Origin: Isoetes taiwanensis
Lineage: Eukaryota; Streptophyta; Lycopodiopsida; Isoetales; Isoetaceae
Direction: 5' to 3'
DNA length: 64,000 nt
Assembly (NCBI GenBank): GCA_021234155.1
Contig: JAJEKV010000056.1
Span: 1,781,330 to 1,845,329 of the forward strand
A program made the position numbers and the translations under genes. Positions 1 to 11,149 of this stretch are shown piece after piece. The stretch's first letter is position 1. Every line of letters begins with the position of its first letter. A model generated the notes under the pieces. The model was not told where the DNA came from, did no database searches, and worked only from the letters and a program-made list of their open reading frames with translations.

Positions 1-2290
1 CCATATATCTAAGCTCCAGGCCAACCCAGGGGCGATTCAAACCATTTCTAGTTGCATAACCAAAACAAAACCATGGTCAGCCATCTCCAATTCGTAGGCG
101 AAGCAGCTGTCGCAGTTGAAGCTGTTAGTTTGATCTAAATTCCAGGTGTAACTTTGTTGCCATTTTAGATTGCGGCGCAAAAACGCGAACAAAAATTTTA
201 AACTATATTACATAAGAAGAATAAAGTGGGCCAAGATAGTTTTACCCCAAATTTGTAACCCTCGTCTATCCCCTACGGTGCATGTTATCGGGTGCTCCCA
301 TTTTGCCATATCTGGCTTCTATCAGGTGGAGCAGAAGTCCTCAGCCCTAGAGCATCGCAGTTCATCACAGCCGTCCGAAAATTGATCCCTCTCCGGGATA
401 CCTGGCACCCTGGGATCCCGAGATTATGGCACCCTGGGATCCGAGATTACATAGTGGGGGATCCCGAATCCCCCCAGGAACCCCATGACATAACCATAGA
501 TACACGATCCCTCTCCGCGATCCCACGATAGTCCTCTACTGAGCTTGTTATCAGCCCCCCTGTTATGCCGGACCTGGCATGTCAGGTCTGGCACTCAATA
601 CCTACCATCTATCTCACTGGTCAATCTCAGTCGTCAAGTGGAGTACCATGCTTCGAGATCGCCATCGGGCTCTTGACTGTTGGGATCCCCACATTTAAAT
701 TGGCAACTGGGAACGCCCGATGGGGGATACCACTCCCAGCTGGAGGATAAAATTCGCGATGACCCGTACCGTGAACATCACGTAACATGACCCCAGGGTT
801 AGGGATCTACTTCCACGCTCTATGGGATCCCTCGGAGATGATCCTGAAGGTTGTTTTCTTGAGGGATTCACCCATATACAATATGGATATCCCATCTGTG
901 TAACTAGGGTAGCAAGAAAACCCTTAATATACGGTCAAAAAAAATCTAGAAAAATACCCATTTCGAAAATGTACGGGCTTAAAATGTTGCTAAATGTGGT
1001 AAAAAACCATCCCTTTCCATATATGTGATGTGAATCATATTGTACCTATAGGATTATTTCTATAAGTTCTTTAGATGGTTAAATAATAGAGAAGAAATGA
1101 CATTGCATAATGATGACATGGTTATATGATGATTCAAAGAAGAGAAGTTAGAATTGAAAAAAAAAAAGGAACTAGAACGTGAGAAGGGGGAAGTATAGAA
1201 AAGAAGAGCACTGAGTAATTGAGCAACAAAATCCAAAGAAGTGATCAGAGGTCAGAACTAAAACTCTTCTAAACTTCCCAGGGCATTTAAAATTAAAAGA
1301 AAACAAGTCTCATCACAGATCTGTGATAAATATCGCTGGTAATCCAAGCTTCTCTCTGTGGCAAAGCGTTCCATACTGATGCACAGATCGGCTCAAACCT
1401 GTGGTCGGCCAGGCAAATCTGGGCCACTCTCTTGCATGCAAACGCACTACCATATAAATATCAAAGCAAGATAGATCTTACAGACGATACAAGGTGACCC
1501 AATCGCCTGGCTTTGTCCGCTCCTACATGTATAAACCCCTATAAACAGAAGGGATCTGAACCTATTCTAAAAATCCAACAAACTTAGAATCAGAAAAGAC
1601 AATACATTGGTTGGGTCTCTGGAACCTATGGTGAGCAATCCGGATCAGGTCTTCAAACTTCGATAGTCCTTCGGCATTCTAGATTCGTGTTGCAGCAATT
1701 TGGATTAGGTATTCAATGCAATTTTCGGATAGATTCTTTGGCAACTCAGATTCGTTGTTAGCCATAAATCTAGGTTTTTTTTTTCCGCATTCAATTATGC
1801 ATTGTCTGTGTGTTGCCTACATCTACATTCTGCCTGCTACATTACCCTTGTTTTGCTAGATAATAGATAACAAGACTTATTTTTGTGTGCTAGATTTATT
1901 TTTGCTAGATATTAAATAACAAAACATATTTCGGCGTTAGATAATAAGTGATCAAACATATTTTCGTGATATTTTACACATTCACATGGATTTTTTTAAC
2001 AATGGGTCTTATAAAATGAAATTTTGATATATGTTTGTAAGATTCATGCCAAGTTACCATTAGCATAGAAAATACTTTGGACCGCTTATGTACTAGCCTG
2101 GAATGCACCTTGGTCTGCCCACGGCTCTCCGAGGAGATTAAGCAGAAACTAAGGCCACGAGTGCTAATCATTCAACACTAGCGAGTGGGCACTAATGAAG
2201 CTCGCTAGTGAGGGCTTGACGTTGGTCACGTCAAGTTGCATCTAGTTGAAGGTTATCTCTTGGGCTAGAGACCAGTAACCCAGAGATGCT
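1..2290. other. Unannotated AT-rich sequence with GGATCC-rich patch
   Basis: No coding potential is convincing here: open frames are short and match nothing I recognise. Between about 390 and 840 the words GGGATCC and GGGATCCC recur with short flanks such as CACCCTGGGATC (twice, near 408 and 430), suggesting a decayed repeat. From 1300 to 1800 the sequence has plant LTR-like character, including a TATAAATA-like box near 1454 and a poly-T tract, but no matching partner LTR was found. Confidence 0.4.
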
Positions 2291-2294
2291 GCTT

Positions 2295-2990
2295 CATATT
2301 CTAAATAAGGTGCACCTTGGACTACCACAGTCATCGGATTCGTCGATCCTACGACCCAGATCGTATGTTGGGCCCCTTGGGCACCTCTCGTTTCGTTTAT
2401 AGTCGCCTATGATTTTGAAAGGTGAAATACGATTTCGTCTAAGGTTTGAGGGAATATCGAACCTCTGTACGACTTTACCTAAGTTTTTTGAATATGAAAT
2501 ACGGGAGCTCGAACCTCTACTAAAATAATTCAATGTCCTAAGTAAGACTACTTTAACCAATATACCCAGTGAGCTAATTCGATTAATTTTTATCTTGAAT
2601 CTATGTTTTTTTTATAACAACTTATTCGTTTGGGTATCACTTATTTGTTATTTTGCTACATATTCTAAACTAGGTGCATCCTGGACTACCACAGTCGTCG
2701 GATCTGCAAATCCTATGGCCCAGACTCTATTTGGAGCCTCTGGGTACCTCTCTTTCGCTTATGCTCATTTATGATTATGATTTTGAGATGTCAAATACGA
2801 GTTTGCCTAAGGTTCTGATGGTATATCGAGCCTCTATATGGCTTCGCTTAAGGTTTTAGAATATGAAATACGAGAGCTCGAACCTCTACCAAAATAGCTC
2901 AATGTCTTAATAAGACTACTTTAACCAATTTAACCAGTGGGCTAACGTGACTATTTTTTTTATCTTAAATCTATATTTTTTTTAATAATA
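2295..2990. repeat. Direct repeat pair, about 330 bp each, period 364
   Basis: Two diverged copies lie head to tail, 2295-2619 and 2659-2990. Both start CATATTCTAAA, pass through GGACTACCACAGTC, GAATATGAAATACG and AGCTCGAACCTCTAC, and end in TAAGACTACTTTAACCAAT followed by a T-rich tract. The spacing is 364 bp. The second copy is preceded by TTATTTTGCTACATAT, and the same word recurs near 26503 beside a retrotransposon primer-binding site, so the repeat may derive from an LTR or leader of that family. No coding capacity is apparent. Confidence 0.75.
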
Positions 2991-3010
2991 ATCCATTGAA
3001 TTGTTTTAGG

Positions 3011-3034
3011 AAGTCGTATTTAATTAAAGTGGGA
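3011..3034 (+). repeat. 24-bp word inverted relative to 26426-26449
   Basis: The 24 bases starting AAGTCGTATTTAATTAAAG reappear exactly as their reverse complement at 26426-26449, about 200 bp upstream of a Ty3/gypsy primer-binding site. The likely meaning is that 2.3-3.1 kb and 26.4-26.6 kb carry parts of the same LTR family in opposite orientation. Confidence 0.6.
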
Positions 3035-3778
3035 CTCATTCCATTCCCACTTTTTTTCAGAACCCTGTTATTTTACAGAAAAAGGAGCACCCCGACCCGA
3101 AAACTGTCCTTAATTCGAATTTTTGTCTGTTAGTGTGCATCCAAGCTTTCTTCCAGTTTTCTCGGATAGCGAGTCGAGAACAAGAACAATGCAACTCAAA
3201 CAAAGGAAATTCATTAAAGATTGAAACCAAAGTTCTAGTTGAAAAAGATTCTTAGTTGAACATTTTGGCTCTATTTTCTTAGGTGGGTAGACAAGAGATC
3301 ACAAATTCCAACAAAAATTAAGCAAATTGTTTACTTAATCACCAAATTAATCAACTAGGTGGGTACTAGTTTTGAGATACCTTATATTTATAAATGGGCT
3401 CATTACAATATATATTACAGTGGGTGAAGAGACCATAGTGGTCGTATGGGCACAATGATTACACCCTCTTCACACATGAACCACCTAGTGCAAAGGGCGC
3501 GTGGAGCTCTCTCAAGTCCGCGAGCAACTTACATGACGATAGAAATTTGTATGAGAAGTTCCTTCATGGGTCACGTGCTTGTATGTCCAACCGATGTCAC
3601 CACCCTCTTCTCAAGCACCTTTCTTCAATGAAGCGGGTCTTTTCATTGCTCTCAAACATGTACTATCCGGGTCGAGATAAGGGGCGCAAAAAGACAAAAT
3701 CAAGTTAGTCGACCGATGCTACTGAGGGCAAAAAAATAAAATAAAAACAGTTCTTAGGGCCATTTTTGGAAAATACAG

Positions 3779-4335
3779 GGCTGAGAGCCTTTCGACTTCA
3801 GCGAAAGTCGAGAAAGGCAACTTCGAAGGAAAAACACAGTGGAAGGCCTTTTCGACTCAGCGAGTCGAGAAAGGCAACCAAAGTTTAAAAACGCAGGTTT
3901 TAGAGGAATTGAGAGGCCTTTTCGATTTCGCGAGTCGAGAAAGGCAACCAAAGCGAAAAACACGCCTTTTAGGGATCAGAAGGCCTTTCTCGACTTGCGA
4001 GTCGAGAAAGGCAGCTCAAAGCGAAAAACACAGGTTTTAGAGTCGAGAAGGCCTTTCGACTTCGAAGTCGAGAAAGGCTCAAAGCTTTAAAATGCGACTT
4101 TTAGGGATCGGGGAAGGCCTTTTCGACTCGCGAGTCGAGAAAGAAAAACTCAAAGCTTAAAAACGAGGTTTTAGGGGTCAGAAGGCCTTTCTCGACTCGC
4201 GAGTCGAGAAAGGCAGCTCAAAGCGAAAAACACAGGTTTTGGGGGTCAGAAGGCCTTTCTCGACTCGCGAGTCGAGAAAGGCAGCTTAAAGCGAAAAACG
4301 CAGGTTTGAGGGCCTTTCTCGCAGCTCAGGGTAAA
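3779..4335. repeat. Tandem array of palindromic units, about 68-bp period
   Basis: Eight tandem units plus a truncated ninth each contain a palindrome of the form GGCCTTTCTCGACTCGCGAG followed by TCGAGAAAGGC. Palindromes begin near 3788, 3845, 3910, 3980, 4048, 4115, 4182 and 4250, with a broken one near 4311. Spacers resemble AGCTCAAAGCGAAAAACAC followed by AGGTTTTAG. The last two units are nearly identical while the first ones are shorter and diverged, as expected for array growth from one end. Open frames through this block on either strand are by-products of the repeat. Confidence 0.88.
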
Positions 4336-4807
4336 AAAAGGCAATTTCAAGGGCAGAGATTATTTTTGCGGAGCATCATTTTATCTATCTATCCTTCTAA
4401 TTTTCCACCATAGTTTATTATTCTATCACACCATAGTTTATTACATCAGTATTTAGCACACATTAGTATTTAACAATTGTTTTTATACTAGCACACATTA
4501 GTATTGGCAGATATTAGCATTTTTATACTAGCACAGCTTAATTAGCACACATTAGTACTTTATACTACCACAATTTCATAATACACGCATTAGCATACTA
4601 GCTCACGGTCCATACAAAGCAATATATAGTTATATAGTATAGTATAGCATACTAGCACATGGTCCATGGAAAGCAATATATAGTATAGCCATGCATCATT
4701 TCCTTTGAAATAAAGTGAACTAATTTAAAGTGTACTATAATCTTGTATAAGCCAACTTTTTGGGTTGTCCCTAGGGGGGCAAACCCTTGTTTATGTGGGT
4801 TTATGGC

Positions 4808-4843
4808 ATATCCTAGGTATATGCTAGAATATACCTAGGATAT
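4808..4843. repeat. Perfect hairpin, 14-bp arms and 8-base loop
   Basis: The arm ATATCCTAGGTATA (4808-4821) is followed by TGCTAGAA and the exact complement arm TATACCTAGGATAT (4830-4843). It lies at the edge of a 134-codon minus-strand open frame (4813-5214) that resembles no family I recognise. It could be the end of a small inverted-repeat element or a recombination hairpin. Confidence 0.7.
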
Positions 4844-6680
4844 TTCAATGACTGCTCCAAACCTACTATTCCCACTAAATTCTCGGTCACCTGCGTTCTG
4901 GACTTCCAACCGAGTAACTGGCAGGGCAGACCGAAGATTTTCCTTTCTAACAATATGCCTGAAGCTATGGATTCATGACGCAGACTAGGTGGTGCTGCAT
5001 TTTTCTTGAAGAAAATCTGATTCATAGTTTTAGGCCAGTTTATAAAGGTCGGATCCATATCTACAGGGGAAATGTGGGCTCTGAACGAGGAACCCTCGAA
5101 AGTCTGAGAAGAGCGGGAAGGAACCCTTAAAATTGTCTCGGGCGATGGTAGCTTTGCTTCATTACGACATGAGAAAGGGTTGCTGGAAGCTTGGAGGATC
5201 AATGGAATGCACAAGAGCGATTTTCATGATGTTCAGTCCCTGCTTGATTACAATCAAATGAAGCTATGTTGGCAAGTTTGGTTCTAAATGTAAGTTAATA
5301 ATTTATCGAATCAAACTATGAACTTCTTCTCCGCTTTCTTGACCGGTAGGATAAGGCATACATAAAGCAATGGAATTAAGTGTATCACCTAATAGTCAAT
5401 ATGGGAATCTAAGGTTGTTAATGACAATCACTTTGGGCCTAGATTCCTTTGAGTTGAATTGGCCTAGATGTTAGTGCCACCCAACTTTATCCCTCTGATG
5501 ATGCAACACAACTTCCATCTGAAATCTATCCTGAGAACAAAGCTGCTGAAATGTTCCACTGTCCGGCCAGCACCTATGGCCAGGCGTGCAGGTGCATTAA
5601 ATGGATAATGTTATTTCACTGCCATCATTCCTCCTCCTCTCGGTGCATGTTGGTGTCAGCTCTGGACTTACCTTGTTGATTCCACTGTCATTACTGTTTT
5701 TCTCTGATGACAAATGTTAAATTTGATAGAAGTAGTACAAACGATCCAGAAAGGTACAATGGTAATGTTGCTTTGAGATAGTTTGGTTGTTATTAATTTA
5801 GTCAACATTATATGAAGCTGTAAACTTTGGATTTTTGGTTAATTTATTTGAGTTGGAAATACTTGGTTTGTACCATTATGGCCTCAGCCGTGGGTTGGGC
5901 TGCTAAGAACTAGTTTGGAAGTGATCTTATCTGAAAGCCTTGATAATGATGTAATTTAATACTTACCGCGACTATAAGTGTGTTCTGTCCTGTTTCAGCA
6001 TTTGAGGAACGTGCTCCAAATTCCAAGTTTTCATCGAAATTGTCTTTACCAGGTAGGCAGCCAAATCTCTTTATTGATTTTCATGGGTGTTTTCTGTTCT
6101 ATTTTAAGTTAGCAGACAACGTATTCCATCATTCTAGATTGGTCTTTTTGCCAGCTTTCAAAGCGTGTTTTGTCGACATATTTCCTTTATTCTATGTAAC
6201 AAGAGGCAGGTTTTGATCTTTGCATTAACATGCTTTTTAATATTCAGTTGATAAGAGTCCTGCTCCAGCATTTGCAACATACAAGAGGCAGGTTTTGATC
6301 TTGCTTTTTAATATTTAGTTGATAAGAGTCCTGATCCAGCATTTGCAACATAGGCCTTGCATGTCTCAGCATTCATTTTCATGTTTGTCCAATTGATTCT
6401 CTTTGTACAGCTGTAGATCTTGTCGCTTGGTAGTCTGGCATGCTCTTACAACTTTTAATTCCTTTTAATTATGATTCGCTATCATTTGTAAGGCTAGCAG
6501 TATCTGAAAGCAACTTTGAGCTCTTGTAGAGCTTCACTTATTGGACATGCTAAAAGTTACAGGTTATAGGCTGTCTACATGAACCATATTCATTATTATG
6601 GCCAAGAAGACAGTGGAAAATGCAAAGACAATCATTTGCCATGATGAAAAAGAAGCGATCATTGTTTGGTGGGTTAGCTG
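4844..6680. other. Sequence without a recognised gene
   Basis: A minus-strand open frame at 4813-5214 (134 residues, no recognised motif) and a short plus-strand frame at 5980-6216 are the only sizeable ones. The word ACAAGAGGCAGGTTTTGATCTT occurs twice (about 6199 and 6281), each followed by TTGATAAGAGTCCTG and a CAGCATTTGCAACAT-type word, so 6190-6360 holds a short imperfect duplication. Confidence 0.35.
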
Positions 6681-6689
6681 AGGGAAGCG

Positions 6690-7930
6690 ACAGTGCACCA
6701 ATCGTCTAATCAAATTGTTTCTTATTCGCATTCTTGCTGTACTTGGCAGCTGCAAAAGCCTCCAAATTATAGATCTTGCTTTCAAAGACCTTTCTGGCTC
6801 CTCCCTGGCAGCATAGCTAAGTTGAGGTTTTTTTCCTTTCAGGTCCAGTGCTCTTGTAGTTAGGAAGATGGAGTAAGGTTGTTTCTGTACTTTTGTCTAC
6901 AAATAGCATCACAGGAACACTTATTCCTGGCCTGGGAAATTGAAAGTCTCTTATCAGTTTTGCACGTTGATGCCAAGATGTTGTCTGGATTCATCTTTTC
7001 TGGGCTCTGCGACGTGCAATCTGTGCTCCAGTTGGCTCTTAACAAGAACTTCTTCAGAGGTGACATTGGTGATATGTTTCAGAATTGCAAAAGTGGCTCA
7101 GTTGGATCTTACGTCTAATCAACTCACTGGACCGCTTCCTGGCTATCTTTTTTGACCTACCATTGGTAACCTTTGACATTAGTGGTAACAATTTTATTGC
7201 AAAGCAGCCGAGGAAATATGGAGTTTTCAAACTTTAATGGAGTTTTTTGCTTACAACAACTACTTTGGAGGTCAGTTTGACAACAAAACGCTAGAAGGCC
7301 CAATCTTACAGCACTCTCTCATAATCATTTTCATGGAAAATATTCCACCTGAAATTTGTAGCTGCACAAAGCTTACAACACTAAATCTCGGCTATAACAA
7401 TCTTGCAGAGACAGGCCAGCTTGTATCTCTGGACTATCTTGTGTTGTCTCATAATCAACTATCAGGTTCCATTCCTAAAGAGGTTTGCAGAGACTTTTAG
7501 CAAATTGCAATCCCCGATTCAAGCTTTGTCCAAGCATCATGGTATTCTTGACCTAGTACGGAATCAACTAGCAGGAAGCATTTCTTTGAAAAATGGAACT
7601 GTTTGTGTTCATTGAATTACTACTTGTTGTGGTCGTTGAATTACTACACCATCTCTCTGGCACCATTCCCCCCTGGAATTGCATACTTAACCAACTTGAC
7701 AGTGTTGGATATGTCAGGAAATCTGTTGAGTGGAGAGATACCCTGGGAGATAGGAGATGCTCACAACTTTTGGGGTCTCAACATGGCTCAGAACAAACTA
7801 GCTGGAAACATTCCTGCAGAACTTGGTAACCTGGGCCATTTGATGGAGCTTAACATTTAAGGCAACAAGTTGTCTAGTTCCATTCCTGTTACAATTGGAG
7901 ATGACACATCGCAGATCACATGGATTGCTC
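6690..7930 (+). pseudogene. EMS1/EXS-like LRR receptor kinase, ectodomain pseudogene
   Basis: Leucine-rich repeats can be read across several frames: LGSCKSLQIIDLAFKDLSGS near 6750, LDLTSNQLTGPLPGYLF near 7110, ICSCTKLTTLNLGYNNL near 7360, LVLSHNQLSGSIPKEV near 7440, and LTVLDMSGNLLSGEIPWEIG near 7700 followed by LNMAQNKLAGNIPAELGNLG near 7780. The order HNQLSGSIP, then an IPDSSF-like stretch, then a QHHGILDLxxNQLxGSI block at 7500-7590 follows the plant EMS1/EXS (EXCESS MICROSPOROCYTES1) family, which perceives small peptides at the cell surface. Frameshifts, in-frame stops and the absence of transmembrane and kinase domains make it a pseudogene. Another LRR-XI or LRR-X kinase remains possible. 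Confidence 0.7.
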
Positions 7931-8280
7931 CTTGCTTAGATGGCTAAGCATTGTATTTATGCATGACTTCATTGTTGCAGACAGTAAATTGGCAGGACAT
8001 AGTTATTTTGTTTATAGTTATTTTGTCGTAGCATCACATGCTTCGACATTTTGCTTAACTGAACACCCTGCTCATTAGGAGTAGCAGCTGCTCTGCGTAT
8101 AGATTGTATCCATCAACTCTCTATATGCTTACATTGGTGTAGATATGACATGCTTGCGCCACCAAATGTTTACACCCAGCAAAATTAAGACAAGCCAAGG
8201 TCAAAGATAGCCTTTAATATTCTGCATCAAAGTCACTTGCATCACCTTAATAAAATGTAAAATGTATGTAAATGTATTAT

Positions 8281-9055
8281 TCTCTCGCCGGGTTAGACCC
8301 TCAGGTCCATAGGCGGCCATGTTACATACAAAGCTATATAAAAATATAGATACATCAAACAAGGCCATTGGCCTCGAAGTTATCTACCAACTCATTCAGC
8401 TCCAATAACTCCTTGCGCAGTTTCCACCAATCATCTAGATACCGTGCAAGAACTACAACATCTAAGTTTAGGAGATCATGTATACTAGATACCATAATTC
8501 CATGTTGGTCCCGCAAATAAGAGAACTCCACGCATTCTAAGAAAGCATGTTGTTCGTCTTCCACAAGAGCTCTTCTACAACAAGAACAGAGACGAAGTTG
8601 TCTCGGAATATCATGAAAGCGACCCACTTCAATTTCCAACTTATGGCTACTAAGTCTTGCTTCCGATATCAAATTTCTCTTTCTGGTGCTAAGGCTTGCA
8701 TTTAAATACCCCTCGCTCAAAGATATACCAACATTGGATTGATCTCACGTTTGTAGAAGTCCATTTTCACTCCTGATTTTTCCCACAGTCTCTCGAGCAT
8801 GTTATCATGTACTAAGCATCGAATTCCAGTTTCTGATTCTGGCATATCATGAATGTCAATCCCCCAATTGCTTGCCCACTCACAAACTTGCTGATACCAT
8901 CCTGAATGCTCTTGTAACTGAGATTCTACTAGCGCTTGAGATGTTATTCTAGTATCATTTAATTTCCTCACTCTGCCCAGGTAAGAATAGTTATAGTATT
9001 CTGCATAATCCCCCCTTAATCTTCCCTTTGTGAAGGAAAGAAGCAACAAAATGGT
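8281..9055 (-). mobile_element. LINE (non-LTR retrotransposon) 3' end, truncated
   Basis: Two minus-strand frames (9049-8717 and 8720-8355) give the last part of ORF2 downstream of reverse transcriptase. The second contains LSSHKLEIEVGRFHDIPR followed by a cysteine/histidine cluster CSCC...VEDEQHAFLEC, the C-terminal zinc-knuckle-like region of a LINE lineage. The sequence after the stop runs to an A/T-rich tail near 8220-8290. No reverse transcriptase or endonuclease domain is present, consistent with 5' truncation. A related but distinct copy lies at 46053-46445. Confidence 0.7.
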
Positions 9056-9840
9056 GCCTGCGGACTTATATTTTTACTCTAACTAGGATTTGTGCTACTT
9101 TACCTGATGGACCAAATTAGATAACAGTCAATAAGATTGATCACATACTGCACAAAGAAACCATAAATCCCTTTGGTGTCGGGAAGTGTTAGTCCAGGAT
9201 AGCCCCTAAAAGCTTAGAATGGATATGTCTTCTAGCTATGCCTCACAGACCAAGATTCTTTCACATGATCGCCCAGGTAGATTACAATACATGTGTGAAA
9301 ACCGTATGTTGAATGGAAGTGCACAGAACTGTAACCATGCTTATTATCTATGCAGACAAAACCTATTTCTGAAGTACATTGGCCTTTTCCTGCAGGGGCT
9401 ACCATAGGTTCACCAACTCCAAGGACAAAACTGTTGCTGCTACATATTTTGAACATGCGATCCTGGATGGGAGGTTGGGTGAATAATACCCAACCTCTTG
9501 AAAAGAGATCACAATTCATTCATTCTTCATCAGATATTGGTTATCCTTGAAATGGGTTAGGGTTTTTACCATCTTCAGAATGGCTGGAAAGATGAAACCA
9601 AGTGGGGAAGTTGCTGTGGTGATGGAAAAAATAGATTCTCTGCCAACTTAGCAAACTAGCTCAATTTTCTCGTAAGTGTATGCCCTTATCATAAAATGGC
9701 TCAATAGACTAAACTTTTCTGGAAGTTAACAAATTTGCGGGAAATTGCTATATTCCCAAAAATCAATTTAATTCTTTATCTTGTACTAATGGTGGACTCC
9801 GCTTTCTCACTCTACATTTGTTTTGTATCTTTTGGAAAAG

Positions 9841-9946
9841 TGAAGAGCATAAACATGCATTGGAAGAGGCAAGAGCATGCATTGAAAAGCTTGTTGCAGA
9901 GTATAATGATCTAAACTGCCATTTAGATGTATTTGAGCGAGAGACG
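9841..9946 (+). pseudogene. Exon-like coiled-coil fragment, unidentified
   Basis: A 106-nt segment is preceded by a T-rich tract ending AAAAG and followed by GGTACA, so it looks like an internal exon. It reads EEHKHALEEARACIEKL followed by VAEYNDLNCHLDVFERET, charged and heptad-like. I do not recognise the parent gene, and no neighbouring exons were found. This may be a captured or stranded exon. Confidence 0.3.
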
Positions 9947-10883
9947 GTACACATCTTTTATGCGACCCATCTATGTTTAGAACTGCATTGGGCATTATTA
10001 TGCGTAATAGCTGTATCAAATTGTAACCTGCAAAATGGCACAAACTTAATGCTTAATTGGTTCATATGGCCCAGCTCACCTACAATACGCTGGAACTGCC
10101 TTGTTAACATATGCCATGTGCAGAAAGAAAGAGGGTAGCATTCATAGTTTGCATATAAGGCTTCGGCCTAAATTACAAAAGGTAGCTTTGATACAGTGAA
10201 GAGGATTTGCTAAATCTTGAGATGTCATATATGTTGGACAACCATGGAGATTTAGTTCTCACAATTGTCTTGCTCATGTTGGTATGGTTGCTTTTGGAAC
10301 CATCTTGCACAACCACAACTTAAGACAAAAAAAAAATATTTAAAGAAGCATTGACATCATATATTGCAGAAAAATGAAGAGACATGAAATGGATACCATG
10401 TTGCATATGGTAGAACAATGATTTTGTTTGTTTGCAAGATCTAGATTGTTGTATAGGATTTGAGATGTATGAGCAAAGGTAACATAATAATTATCTTTGC
10501 TTTACAAGGGATATTGACAGATAAACAAGAAGGGCAGAATGTTAGCAATAGTCACATTGATAGGTTGAGACTATAAAGGGATATTGAAGGGGAAACAAGA
10601 GGGATTGAATGTTAATAATAGTCGCAATCGACTCTTAAAACGACTCTTGAAAAGATGTTGAATGTTTTGTAGGAATTTCATTTCTGGGAATTAGGCATCT
10701 ATAAACCTGACATCCTAAGTACTTAGTGCTAACTATAATACATCAAATCCATTTGTTATAATTGGTGCATTAAACATTAATATGCATGCTCTACCTATTA
10801 CATCCATACAAGTTCGAATTAATGCGTTTTCACATTTTAAAGAAAAATGGATGCCAATTTCAACCGAGCAATCTAACCTCAAA

Positions 10884-11144
10884 GCCTATATAAAGACCAA
10901 CTCATACCATCGCAATCTTACACATTGCAACCTTAAACTTCTAGTTGAGATTAAGCAATGTTTTAGAATGTTTGGAAGTTAGGTAAATGTGGTTAACTGG
11001 TCAACTCTAGACATGCTGGACTCTGAGGCACTATCCATCATTAACTTAACACTATTTGGGCTTGCCCCTTACTCCATCAAGTGCATTCAAACTTTGGCCT
11101 ATATAAAGACCAACTCTTATCATCGCAATCTTACACATTGCAAC
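10884..11144 (+). repeat. Duplicated 48-bp TATA-box-bearing segment
   Basis: The segment starting GCCTATATAAAGACCAACTC and ending TTACACATTGCAAC occurs at 10884-10931 and 11097-11144 with about two mismatches. Each copy holds a canonical TATATAAAG, and both are preceded by ATTCRAAC-like words. Two identical core promoters 213 bp apart with no gene nearby suggest remnants of LTR or pararetro-type promoters. No open frame follows. Confidence 0.7.
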
Positions 11145-11149
11145 AATGT

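Noticed and set aside
3754-4090. Coding frames across the palindromic array
   Set aside because: Repeating peptides arise from the repeat unit itself and exist on both strands.
4813-5214. 134-codon minus-strand gene
   Set aside because: No recognised motif, no splice or promoter context; kept only as an unassigned frame.
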